A stretch of DNA of 64,000 nt, from assembly GCA_018003015.1 (NCBI GenBank), contig JAGNEZ010000020.1, positions 31,052 through 95,051 on the forward strand, in the 5' to 3' direction. Source of the stretch: Phycisphaerae bacterium (GTDB taxonomy: Bacteria > Planctomycetota > Phycisphaerae > UBA1845 > PWPN01). Position numbers and translations under genes: made by a program. The notes beneath the pieces are model-generated. The model was not told the origin of the DNA, searched no databases, and was given only the letters and a program-made list of their open reading frames with translations. Below, piece after piece: positions 25,655 through 33,552 of the stretch. The first letter of the stretch is position 1. The number at the start of each line of letters is the position of its first letter.

Positions 25655-26848
25655 TCAACACCGCCCCTGGGCGATCTCCTGGAGAATTCTGTCCGCCTCC
25701 TCCCAGCGCCCAAAGTGCCGCTCATCGGCGCGGAACTCGGGTGTGTGGGAGTAACGTTGCCGGCCGTGCCAGCGCACCCCGTGTTTCTTGTGCAGCAGCT
25801 CGTGATGCATGACGTGCTCGATGACAAAGCCGGGGACGACGGCCCGGTCCAGGCTGGCGCTGACCATCACCGTGTCGCGAACGAAGTCGTAGTGGCCGAA
25901 GACCCGCCCGGTGAGCGTGCGGCTCCAGACCAGTTTGGGACGCGGCATCCGGCCGTCGAAGAACTGGCGATTGACCCGCTCGAAGACGTCGGCCAGGTCG
26001 CAGGTGACGCCTCGACTGTGCTCGACCGTGCCGGCCGCGGCTTCGAGTTCGGCGGCCAGGGCCTGGTAGGGCTCGTCCAGCATGGCGTCCATGACCACCG
26101 CCCGGCTCGAGGGATGGCCGAGGATGTCCCGGCCGAGATGGTCCAAAGTCGCCTCGTCGAAACGGATCATCGGCGTGGGCAGAAGGACCCACGTGCCGTC
26201 GGGGAAGGCTCGCCATCTGTACAGCCCCTTGAGCGGGCGGTAGTGGATGAGCAGCGGGCGGCGACAGCGGGTGCTGCCGGAGGGCAGACGGTCGAAGATC
26301 ACCGATGCCCGCCGGACTGCCTGGACGTAAGATCCAAGAGCTTCTTCACGAGCGAAATAGCGGAACCAGCCGACCAGGTCACGGGCTTCTGGCTTCAGGG
26401 TTTCCGGGGTCACCCCGTCGCGTGCCATGGAGTGATCGAGCCGCGCGGCGGTCTCTCGGACCACCTTGAGCGTCGCTCCGGTTCGATCCTGGCCGAGACG
26501 CACGAAACGGGCCACATTGTCCAGCAGTCGGTCGAGGAACGGCCGCAGACCCCGAAAGGCCAGCGACTCGGGCGGGGGTTTGCGGGAGGCGCCGCCCGCC
26601 GGGCTCGGTTCGACGACCGGGACATGCTTGAAGTCGAGCTGAGCGAGGTATCGGTAAGCGCGCTGCGAGGGTGCGGCCAGATGGTCGACGGTGGTGCCAT
26701 GTTCGTGGAGTACCGCCTCGACGTCCCGGAGGAATCTAGCCACATCGCCGGCCAATCGGTCGCGTTCGGCGGGCGTAACCGGGCGGCTCAGCGCCCGCCG
26801 CGTCCGGTTCGCGGTTGCCACAATTCCCGTGATCCTGATTCGCGGCAT
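25655..26848 (-). CDS. SprT-like domain (zinc metalloprotease-fold) protein
   Basis: A 397-aa cytosolic protein. The C-terminal 120 residues form a SprT-like region: FERVNRQFFDGRMPRPKLVWS, then the zinc motif HHELLHKKHG (HExxH as HHELLH) and a third ligand region (GRQRYSHTPEFRADER). The N-terminal 280 residues are helical and not recognised, with RFDEATLDHLGRDILGHPSS-like sequence at its end. The SprT fold is shared by SPRTN proteases that cut DNA-protein crosslinks; catalytic activity here is plausible, the substrate unknown. Its start is one base after the stop of the upstream CPBP gene (TGACATG), so the two are probably translationally coupled. Confidence 0.78.
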   Translation of the reverse strand: MPRIRITGIVATANRTRRALSRPVTPAERDRLAGDVARFLRDVEAVLHEHGTTVDHLAAPSQRAYRYLAQLDFKHVPVVEPSPAGGASRKPPPESLAFRGLRPFLDRLLDNVARFVRLGQDRTGATLKVVRETAARLDHSMARDGVTPETLKPEARDLVGWFRYFAREEALGSYVQAVRRASVIFDRLPSGSTRCRRPLLIHYRPLKGLYRWRAFPDGTWVLLPTPMIRFDEATLDHLGRDILGHPSSRAVVMDAMLDEPYQALAAELEAAAGTVEHSRGVTCDLADVFERVNRQFFDGRMPRPKLVWSRTLTGRVFGHYDFVRDTVMVSASLDRAVVPGFVIEHVMHHELLHKKHGVRWHGRQRYSHTPEFRADERHFGRWEEADRILQEIAQGRC

Positions 26849-26849
26849 G

Positions 26850-27641
26850 TCAGCCCCGCAGTGTGCTCACGATGACCACGATACCATTGTAGAAGACATG
26901 GCAGCCGGCCGCGATGCCGAAGCCGCGATAGAGGAAGAGTCCCGCGAGGTAGATGCCCGCCGCCGTCCGGAAGGTGAAGGTGCTCATCTCGAAGGTCTCG
27001 GCCCCGAGCGGGGGATGGTGCTGGGCGGCAAAAAGGGCCGAGGATGCCAGTACCGCGAAGACCAGCGAGGCCGACCGGTTCAGCTTGCAGACGTTGACCA
27101 GGAGGATGTCCAGGCCGGTGATCAGGAACAGCCGGAAGACCAGCTCTTCGTAGAGTCCTGCTCCGACGCCACGGATGGCCTCGTCGATCCAGTCGTGGGC
27201 CCGGGGCTGCGTGCCGGCGAGCAGAGCGGTGTGCACCACCCGGTTGAACACGAACAGCGGAATGGTCCAGATCAGGCTCTCACCGAGCATGCCCGGGAGC
27301 ACAAAGGGGTCGAACCGCCACGGATGCCGGGCGGCCAGGTGCCAGGCGACCAGGATGACGACCACCGCCATGCCGGGAAAGATGTAACCGAAATGGCCCG
27401 CCCCCAGCGCCGTGACCACGCGCTCGATGAGATACACGGCCACCAGTTTCGGCTTGTCGTCCGGAGCCCCGTTCTGGGCGAAGTAGATGCCGATTTCGAA
27501 GGCCAGCAGCATGGGCAGGATGAAGACCAGGCTCGGCCAGGGCCGCAGGGTCACGAACGAGTAGTGCTGGCCCTCCGGCGAGTCGGGTGAAGGGAGGGTG
27601 AAGATGTCCTCCCTGTGCCTAGCTGTCGGCTTCCTGACCAT
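26850..27641 (-). CDS. CPBP family intramembrane glutamic endopeptidase
   Basis: A 263-aa integral membrane protein with about six to eight hydrophobic segments (for example PSLVFILPMLLAFEIGIYF and LVFAVLASSALFAAQHH). The three CPBP/Rce1 motifs are visible: EExxxR as YEELVFRLF, FxxxH as LFAAQHH, and a late HVFYN. Glu and His are the catalytic residues of this prenyl-protease-like fold in the family. It is the upstream gene of a coupled pair with the SprT-like protein. Substrate unknown; possible roles include peptide maturation or envelope protein cleavage. Confidence 0.85.
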   Translation of the reverse strand: MVRKPTARHREDIFTLPSPDSPEGQHYSFVTLRPWPSLVFILPMLLAFEIGIYFAQNGAPDDKPKLVAVYLIERVVTALGAGHFGYIFPGMAVVVILVAWHLAARHPWRFDPFVLPGMLGESLIWTIPLFVFNRVVHTALLAGTQPRAHDWIDEAIRGVGAGLYEELVFRLFLITGLDILLVNVCKLNRSASLVFAVLASSALFAAQHHPPLGAETFEMSTFTFRTAAGIYLAGLFLYRGFGIAAGCHVFYNGIVVIVSTLRG

Positions 27642-27758
27642 GGGCGGCGATTATCCTCGGAGGCGGTGGTTCCGCAATAGGTCTGGAATCGGCCGGTGCC
27701 GAGCCACCCGGGTGTCACCGGCTGCTCGCCGGTCGATCGTCGAATTCCCGGGAGGGAC

Positions 27759-28772
27759 TCAATCGCAGCCGGCGGCCTGGAGCGTCCGCTGACGGTGGTT
27801 ATTGTACCAAGCCGTGACCTGCTCGTTGTCTGTGCCCTCGGTGGCGATCAGGGCGAGGATCTCCTGCATCTGGGTCCGGTCGATTTTCGGGTGGTACTCG
27901 CTTCCCGCCGCGGCCAGCTCGAGCGTGGCGATAGCCGGAAGGTGCGAACCGAGGAGGAAGACGCGCAGGCCGGTTTCGGATCCGGGAATGGCCCTGATGT
28001 AATCCAGCCCTGCGTCGAGATGGCCGATGGCGTGCCCGATCAGCCGAGAACGCCCCTCTGGCGACAACTCGTATCCCGGTTTCTCGGGATCGAGACAGGA
28101 GAAGGGGATGAAACTGACCCCGCGCTCGGCATCGACCCGGCAATCCTTGATGATGTTGGTCATCTGCAGTCCAAGCCCCAGCCGCCGGCCCTCTTCGCGC
28201 CATGCCGGTGTGGCCGCGAATCCGGCCCTACCCAGTCGCAGTTCGAAAAGGGCGGTGGACATGATGCCGACCACGCCGGCCACGTGATGGCAGTATCGAT
28301 CGAGGTCGTCGAAATCGCGGCAGAAGAAATGAATGCCGCCGGCCGTCTCGACGGGGTAGGCGGTGCGCATGCCCGCGATCATGTCCCGCACGCAGGTTCG
28401 GATCGGACCGTGGTACTCGGCGGGCAGCGTCAGGAAGGCGGCCAACGCATGCTCGGCTCCCGCGACCAGCCGGCCGCAGTCGCCTTCGGGGATCGCGGGC
28501 CAGGCCCGCACGAAGGCCCCGATCCGCGCCGAATCGCCCGGCTGGTCCATCGCCGCCAGGAACAGATCGTACAGCCGGTCGCGGGCCTCTGCGGCCAGAT
28601 CTGCCTCGTCCTCAATGGTGTCGGCGATCCGGCAGAGCAGGTAGGCCACACACAGTCCGCGGTCAATCGGATCGGGACATTGCGGGATGATCAGCGCGAA
28701 GGACCGCGAGACAGCGGGTAGGATCCCGTTGCAGAACGTCCAGCAGTTGGTCGGTGCGGTCGGTGGGGACAC
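27759..28772 (-). CDS. Squalene/phytoene synthase family protein
   Basis: A 337-aa prenyl-diphosphate head-to-head condensing enzyme. The first Asp-rich motif is ADTIEDE (about residue 50), the second NIIKDCRVDAERG (about 210), both needed for diphosphate/magnesium binding. The order and spacing resemble squalene synthase more than phytoene synthase: CRDFDDLDRYCHHVAGVVG then GLGLQMTNIIKDC. The predicted reaction joins two farnesyl diphosphates to presqualene diphosphate or squalene. The first codon is GTG at 28772, three bases after the upstream oxidoreductase stop; the sequence starts MSPPTAPTNCWTFCNG. No cyclase or other hopanoid/sterol gene is in the window. Confidence 0.88.
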   Translation of the reverse strand: MSPPTAPTNCWTFCNGILPAVSRSFALIIPQCPDPIDRGLCVAYLLCRIADTIEDEADLAAEARDRLYDLFLAAMDQPGDSARIGAFVRAWPAIPEGDCGRLVAGAEHALAAFLTLPAEYHGPIRTCVRDMIAGMRTAYPVETAGGIHFFCRDFDDLDRYCHHVAGVVGIMSTALFELRLGRAGFAATPAWREEGRRLGLGLQMTNIIKDCRVDAERGVSFIPFSCLDPEKPGYELSPEGRSRLIGHAIGHLDAGLDYIRAIPGSETGLRVFLLGSHLPAIATLELAAAGSEYHPKIDRTQMQEILALIATEGTDNEQVTAWYNNHRQRTLQAAGCD

Positions 28773-28775
28773 GCC

Positions 28776-30083
28776 CTACACGATAACCGATTCCGTCTCC
28801 TTGTCGAACTTGGCGGCTTTGCCCGCCCGGGCGCTGAGAATGCCCATCTGCAGGACGGTCTGGGTATGCCAGGCCAGGTCGACAGGACTCGCCGGCTGGG
28901 TTCGCGTCCGGCAGCAGTCGAGCAGGTTTTGCCAGTGCAGGCGGACGTCCTCGCCGTGTTCGATCGGCCATCGATTGCGTTGTCTCTTCGAGCCCTCCGC
29001 GGGCGTGAAGATGATCGACTGGTTGTCGAAGCTGATCGTACCCTCCCAGCCGCGGAGGGTGGGCGCTCGCCCGACGGAGCCGAGCTCCGGTTCGCCGGGG
29101 AAGTTGTTGCCCTGTGTACCGAGGATGGCCACGGTGGTCTTCTCCGGATACTCGGCGAGAATGTTGGCCGTGTCGGGCACCTCGCGTTCCTTGCAGGCGT
29201 GGTAGCGTGAGATGCTGCTCAGGCCGACCACGGTCGAGGGCATCTTGACGCCGAGCATGTAGACCACGGGGGTGAAGGAGTGCGGGTACAGATCCGTGGC
29301 CGGCCCGCCGGAGTAATCCTGGTACAACCGCCAGCGGAAGTAGCGGCTGACGTCGAACGGTCGCTTGTTCGCATCGCCCAGGAACGCGTCCCAGTTGAGG
29401 TCCTCGCCGGGCGTGACATTTGGGTCATCGATGGGCATGCCCGCCTCACCCCAGTCGCCGACGCGGAAGTAGCCGCACTCGGCGTGGATCGGCTGACCGA
29501 TGATGCCTTCCTGGATGAGCTTCTTCGCCTGGTGCCAAGCGGTGTTGGACATGCCCTGCGAGCCGAGCTGGAAGATCCGCCCGGACTTCTTGACCTCGGC
29601 CACCATGCGCTTGGTGAGCTCGTACTGCCGCCAATGCGTCACCGGCTTCTCGCAGTAGACGTCCTTGCCCGCCCGAACGGCGTCGATGACCTGGTAGCCG
29701 TGGATGTGGTCCGGGGTGGCGATGCAGACCAGGTCGACGGACTTGTCGGCCAGGAGCTCGCGGTGGTCGAAGTAAGCTCTGGCCTTGAGGGCCTCGGCCT
29801 GCTTGGCCATGCGTGGCCGGTACGTGTCGCTCACGGCGACGATCTCGACCTTGGCCCCGGCGTCCTTCATGGTTTTGAGGATGTTGAGGTGATCGCGTCC
29901 CCGTCCGCCGCATCCGATGATGCCGATTCCAATCCGATCGTTGGCTCCGAGCGGCCTATCCTCGGCCCGGGCCGCCGTTGCAGCGGTCAGACCGGCGAGG
30001 CCGGCCAGGACCCCGCTCTGGCGCAGCAAAGCACGGCGGGTGGAAGAAGTGGTTTGGACGGCTGAGAGCATCTTGAGGGGCAT
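28776..30083 (-). CDS. Gfo/Idh/MocA family oxidoreductase, Tat-type exported
   Basis: A 435-aa NAD(P)-dependent sugar oxidoreductase. The ATG at 30083 (MPLKMLSAVQ) has AAGGAG just upstream and is preferred over an in-frame start 24 bp earlier. N-terminal SSTRRALLRQSGVLAGLAG has the twin-arginine pattern with a hydrophobic core, so export in folded form with cofactor is likely. Rossmann motif GIIGCGGRGRDHLN; the family EKP loop is YCEKPVTHWRQYELTK. The C-terminal domain holds GGPATDLYPHSFTP. The substrate is unknown; relatives act on inositols or keto-sugars, and Tat-exported copies are abundant in Planctomycetota. The next gene starts three bases after its stop. Confidence 0.88.
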   Translation of the reverse strand: MPLKMLSAVQTTSSTRRALLRQSGVLAGLAGLTAATAARAEDRPLGANDRIGIGIIGCGGRGRDHLNILKTMKDAGAKVEIVAVSDTYRPRMAKQAEALKARAYFDHRELLADKSVDLVCIATPDHIHGYQVIDAVRAGKDVYCEKPVTHWRQYELTKRMVAEVKKSGRIFQLGSQGMSNTAWHQAKKLIQEGIIGQPIHAECGYFRVGDWGEAGMPIDDPNVTPGEDLNWDAFLGDANKRPFDVSRYFRWRLYQDYSGGPATDLYPHSFTPVVYMLGVKMPSTVVGLSSISRYHACKEREVPDTANILAEYPEKTTVAILGTQGNNFPGEPELGSVGRAPTLRGWEGTISFDNQSIIFTPAEGSKRQRNRWPIEHGEDVRLHWQNLLDCCRTRTQPASPVDLAWHTQTVLQMGILSARAGKAAKFDKETESVIV

Positions 30084-30344
30084 CGCGGGTCTCCTTCGAT
30101 CGATCACTCGGGGCTGGACTGATTACGCACGAGTCCGTCGGACGGGCTGCTATTATGCCCGGCCATGTCCGACGAGGAAAGTCGGGCAGCCCGTCAGCTG
30201 CCCTCGGCTGACCGTCCTGGCTCTGTCTTCCGCGTCCGATCGGCCGCCCGATTGTCCTTCCGCCCGGTTTTCGCATCGTTCGCGAATCTTGTAGCATGGG
30301 TAGACAAATCGTCGCTTGTTCAGCGTCCAGTCCATAGAGATGCA

Positions 30345-30896
30345 ATGAAGCCGCCGCACCGAGACGATGCCGAGGAGCCTGCGCCGGCCGAGCCCCGAGA
30401 TGGTCAGCTCGCGCTGGCCGACCTCTACGATCGGTGCGCGGGGGATCTGTATCGGTATGCCTTGATGATTCTGGCGGATCTGGCCGGAGCGGAGGATGCC
30501 GTGCATCAGGCTTTCTTCAAGCTGGTGCGAACGACCGGGCGCGTGCCGGAGATTCGCGAGGCTCAGGCGTATCTGCGGGTCGCGGTGCGGAACGAATGCT
30601 TCAGCATGCTGCGACGAGTGAGGCGGGGCCAGGCTATGGAGCCGTTGCCGCCGTTGCTGGAGTCTTGCTCCGGTCAAGTGGACGATGTCGCTCAGCGGGA
30701 GGAGATCGAGGCGGCCCTTCGAGCTTTGCCCGCAGAGCAGCGCGAGGTGGTTTACCTGAAGGTCTTCGAGGAGCAGACCTTTCGCGAGATCGGCGAGCGA
30801 ATCGGCGTTCCCCCGAATACGGCCGCGAGCCGCTATCGGTACGCACTGGAACGGTTGCGGGGGTTGCTGAAGCGAGATGGGAGTGGGCCCACATGA
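30345..30896 (+). CDS. ECF-type RNA polymerase sigma factor
   Basis: A 183-aa sigma-70 family ECF factor. Region 2 spans about 25-95 (LYRYALMILADLAGAEDAVHQAFFKL), region 4 about 125-175 (LPAEQREVVYLKVFEEQTFREIGERI, then PPNTAASRYRYALERLRGLL as the -35 recognition helix). The ATG at 30345 is chosen because the longer frame upstream has no ribosome binding site and an unfolded composition. The downstream partner begins inside its stop (ATGA overlap), as for sigma/anti-sigma pairs. Target promoters unknown. Confidence 0.9.
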   Translation: MKPPHRDDAEEPAPAEPRDGQLALADLYDRCAGDLYRYALMILADLAGAEDAVHQAFFKLVRTTGRVPEIREAQAYLRVAVRNECFSMLRRVRRGQAMEPLPPLLESCSGQVDDVAQREEIEAALRALPAEQREVVYLKVFEEQTFREIGERIGVPPNTAASRYRYALERLRGLLKRDGSGPT

Positions 30897-31282
30897 GCAT
30901 GGACGATGATTTGGGTTTTGAAGATGTGAAGGGCCGGCTGGGCAGATACCGCCCGGCCGGTCCGCCGTCGATTTTGCGGGCCAGGGTGTTGGCCATCGAC
31001 GCTCCGGCTCGCCCGCGGCGGTTTGTCGGCAGGTGGCTGGCGGCCGCGGCCCTGATTCTGTTGGTTGTCGGCTTGCGCTGGCATACGCAAAGAATGGACC
31101 GTGAGACGTTGGTGGTACTGGATGCCCGGGAGACGTTGTGGACGCCTGAGGCCGAGGAGATGGCCCGGGAACTGGACGGCGACGGAGCGGGGCGGGGGTA
31201 CCTGGCGTTCGCGTTGCTGGCTGATCGCCAGCGGTTGGCGAGCCAACCCCCAGCGTGGCAGGAGGCAACGCTGGGGAAGTGA
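30893..31282 (+). CDS. Small single-pass membrane protein, likely partner of the ECF sigma factor
   Basis: A 129-aa protein. A short cytosolic N-terminal part (MDDDLGFEDVKGRLGRY) is followed by a membrane segment near residues 50-65 (WLAAAALILLVVGL) and a C-terminal extracytosolic part. It overlaps the sigma factor stop by four bases, so it is probably its regulator. There is no Cys-rich zinc motif, unlike ZAS anti-sigmas. Its last 17 or so codons lie in a hairpin-rich repeat (31233-31276), so the true C-terminus may have been replaced by repeat insertion. Function as an anti-sigma is inference from position. Confidence 0.7.
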   Translation: MSMDDDLGFEDVKGRLGRYRPAGPPSILRARVLAIDAPARPRRFVGRWLAAAALILLVVGLRWHTQRMDRETLVVLDARETLWTPEAEEMARELDGDGAGRGYLAFALLADRQRLASQPPAWQEATLGK

Positions 31283-31454
31283 GAGTGAGGGCGACCAAGG
31301 CGGGAGCCCGAACAAGGCGTACTCGCCGCAGGCGACCAAGGCGGGAGCCCGAACAAGGTGTACTCGCCGCAGGCGACCAAGGCGGGAGCCCGAACAAGGC
31401 GTACTCGCCGCAGGCGACCAAGGCGGGAGCCCGAACAAGGCGTACTCGCCGCAG
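31233..31454. repeat. REP-like dispersed repeat: two hairpins and four 41-bp tandem units
   Basis: The left part has two palindromes: GGTTGGC-GA-GCCAACC (31233-31248) and CCCCAGCG, 13 bases, CGCTGGGG (31248-31276). Four 41-bp direct repeats then follow at 31291-31331, 31332-31372, 31373-31413 and 31414-31454, each starting GCGACCAAGGCGGGAGCCCG and ending TACTCGCCGCAG. They differ by single bases (unit 2 has GGTG for GGCG). A related inverted copy is at 33129-33168. Unit ends can pair (GGCGA with TCGCC) and the centre CGGGCTCCCG is itself a stem. This fits a REP/BIME-type intergenic element; no transposase is nearby. Confidence 0.72.
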
Positions 31455-31651
31455 GGCGGGGAGAGAAAGCCGAGCTTCCGATCAGGTTGTTCAGGACTTG
31501 CGGGCGGTGAAATCCCGGAAGACGCGCCGCCGCGTTCGATCGGTCGGATTTGACCCACGCGATGTGGGATCAGGCCGAGTCCACGTAGGGTCGATCCTCC
31601 GCGTCGGGGTTGGGCGCGAGGGCCGAATGATTGGCCTTTGAGGATATTGCG
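31455..31651. other. Short spacer after tandem repeats (197 bp)
   Basis: No gene or strong signal is seen between the repeats and the next ATG at 31652. Together with the tandem repeats it makes a stretch of about 370 bp without a gene. Confidence 0.4.
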
Positions 31652-33046
31652 ATGAACGAGGCTGAGACGAAGAACGGTCAGACAATGGAATCCTCGGTCA
31701 AGGTGCCGGTGAAGCCCAGGCGGCCATGGTGGCGACGCGTGGTGCGATGGGTCGCGATTGTTGGTGTGCTGCTGTTCGTGGCCGTTGTGATTTGGGGCTG
31801 GTACGTCTCGCGGCAGTTGCGGGCCGAGATCACCCGGATCCGCGATGCTGGCGAACCGCTGGTCTTCAAGGATCTGGAGACCGGCTTGCCCAAACCGGAG
31901 GAAGACCAGGACGCGGCGTGGTACTACAACGCGGGCCTAGCCCTGGTACGGCCCACGGGGATCATCGAGGCACTCGAGCCCTATTGGGTCGCGGCGACCC
32001 GGCCGGCCAGCCAGCCGTCGTCCGAGCAACTTGCGCAAGCCCGGAACATCCTGGATCGCAACAAGCTGGCGTTCGAGATGTTCGATCAGGGGGCGGCGTT
32101 GCCGTTCGGACGGTTCAACCTGAACATGCAGTACGGTATGGGGCCAGCCATCGAGCGGTTGGCTGTGGTTCGCAGTGCCTTCAAGTTGCTTTCGCTTCGT
32201 ACGCGTGAGGCGGTGGGGCGAGGGCAAGCGGATCAGGCGGCGGAGGTGGTCATTTCGTCATTCGCCGCTCTGCGCATCCTCCGAACTCAGCCTACGGTCA
32301 TCGTTCAAGTATCGGGTGTGACCTGTCGGTCTCTCCTGCTAACGGACGCCCAGGCGGTGCTGAATCTGGCTCAGCTGTCGGAGGGGTCTCTGGCAAGGCT
32401 GCAAAGGGCCGTGCAGGAGTCGTGGATGGACAACGAGATCGAGCGCATGGTTCTGGCCGATCGCGTTTATGGGATCGCCGGCATGCGATGTGATCTCGTG
32501 ACCCTCGTGGATGAACAGGTTGCGGCCAAGCTTGTCGAGGAGGGAATAGCCCCGTCGATGCCCGAGGGTTCTTGGCTCAACCCGTTTCCGCGGCAGCTGA
32601 GTCTGGGCTATCTCAAGGATATGGACAGGCTGCTGCAGGCATCGAGGAAGCCTTGGCCGGAAATCGTGACTGCGATGAGTCAGCCTGGCCTTGCTCGTTC
32701 GACCCTCGGGCGGCTCCTGGTGCCTAGCATGACACGATCCGTGGTGCTGACCGGTCGGTCGCTGGCCAAGATGCGCTGCACGGCTGTGGCGATCATGATT
32801 CGGCGTCATCTTATCAGGCATGGGATGCTGCCCGAGACGCTGGCGGAGCTAATCCCGGCTTGGGCGGATGCTCTGCCGGCGGATCCGTTCACGGGCAAGT
32901 CGTTGATCTACAGGCGCGAACCGGGCGGTTACATTGTCTATGGCGTCGGCGAGGATCTGCAGGATGATGGCGGTCTTCTGGAGGGGAGCGAGGGTGATCA
33001 GCGCGTGGATTGCGGAGTGCGGGTCCGGACGGGCGAGAAGCCCTGA
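31652..33046 (+). CDS. Single-pass membrane protein of unknown function
   Basis: A 464-aa protein with an N-terminal membrane segment at about residues 30-55 (VVRWVAIVGVLLFVAVVIW) and the bulk outside. The ATG at 31652 follows GAGG; an upstream TTG at 31631 is less likely. The soluble part is helical. The C-terminal segment HGMLPETLAELIPAWADALPADPFTG then YRREPGGYIVYGVGEDLQDDGG matches the end of a planctomycete protein family with a pseudopilin-like tail, by resemblance only. It is next to an ECF sigma unit, separated by the repeat element, so it may or may not be in that operon. Confidence 0.6.
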   Translation: MNEAETKNGQTMESSVKVPVKPRRPWWRRVVRWVAIVGVLLFVAVVIWGWYVSRQLRAEITRIRDAGEPLVFKDLETGLPKPEEDQDAAWYYNAGLALVRPTGIIEALEPYWVAATRPASQPSSEQLAQARNILDRNKLAFEMFDQGAALPFGRFNLNMQYGMGPAIERLAVVRSAFKLLSLRTREAVGRGQADQAAEVVISSFAALRILRTQPTVIVQVSGVTCRSLLLTDAQAVLNLAQLSEGSLARLQRAVQESWMDNEIERMVLADRVYGIAGMRCDLVTLVDEQVAAKLVEEGIAPSMPEGSWLNPFPRQLSLGYLKDMDRLLQASRKPWPEIVTAMSQPGLARSTLGRLLVPSMTRSVVLTGRSLAKMRCTAVAIMIRRHLIRHGMLPETLAELIPAWADALPADPFTGKSLIYRREPGGYIVYGVGEDLQDDGGLLEGSEGDQRVDCGVRVRTGEKP

Positions 33047-33128
33047 GAAGAAGACACCGATCAGTCATCCCAACGGCCGAAAGGGGTCGCAGGAGCAGTC
33101 GACCACAGGGCCCTGTTGACTTCTCCTT

Positions 33129-33168
33129 GGCGAGGGTACGCCTTGTTCGGGCTCCCGCCTTGCTCGCC
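33129..33168. repeat. Inverted copy of the 31.3 kb REP-like unit
   Basis: Starting GGCGAGGGTACGCCTTGTTC and ending CTTGCTCGCC, this is the reverse complement of the 41-bp repeat unit with a few changes. The ends GGCGAG and CTCGCC pair perfectly. It lies 40 bp upstream of the -10 box of the thiamine-binding protein gene. Confidence 0.75.
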
Positions 33169-33208
33169 CTCGCTTCCCCTTTCACATCGCCGTCGGCGAG
33201 GGGGGGTG

Positions 33209-33214
33209 TATAAT
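33209..33214 (+). promoter_or_regulatory. Consensus -10 box for thiamine-binding/BtuF-like genes
   Basis: TATAAT lies 22 bp before the ATG at 33237 and after a G7 run. No good -35 is found at 16-18 bp spacing (ATCGCC at 17 bp), so the element may need an activator. The AAAGGAG ribosome binding site follows it. Confidence 0.45.
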
Positions 33215-33236
33215 CCCTGCAAAGGAGATCATCGCC

Positions 33237-33548
33237 ATGTCGGTACTCTTGGAGTTCTCGATGTTCCCCACGGACAAGGGAGAATCGGTCGGTCAATACG
33301 TGGCTCGGAGCCTGGACATCATCGACCATAGCGGCGTACCCTACCGGCTCAATCCGATGGGCACGGTGCTCGAGGGCGAGTGGGACGAGGTCATGGGCGT
33401 GGTCAAGCAGTGTTTCGATCGCATGCGTGAGGACAGCGGACGCATCGCCTGCGCAATCAAGCTCGACTGGCGGCAGGGGGGCGGCGGCCGACTGACCGGC
33501 AAGATCGCCAGCGTCGAGCAGCGCCTGGGCCGCAAGCTGAGACAGTGA
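33237..33548 (+). CDS. MTH1187 family thiamine-binding protein
   Basis: A 103-aa small alpha/beta protein starting MSVLLEFSMFPTDKGESVGQYV, matching the MTH1187/YkoF-like family whose members bind thiamine. The ATG at 33237 follows AAAGGAG. The family landmarks LNPMGTVLEGEWDEVMGVVKQC and the final basic helix VEQRLGRKLRQ are present. No membrane segment. The BtuF-like gene follows after 4 bp, so the two are probably cotranscribed; whether they share a ligand is unknown. Confidence 0.88.
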   Translation: MSVLLEFSMFPTDKGESVGQYVARSLDIIDHSGVPYRLNPMGTVLEGEWDEVMGVVKQCFDRMREDSGRIACAIKLDWRQGGGGRLTGKIASVEQRLGRKLRQ

Positions 33549-33552
33549 GCTG

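Noticed and set aside
31291..31454. Possible CRISPR array
   Set aside because: The four 41-bp units are directly adjacent with no spacers, and no cas gene is in the window.
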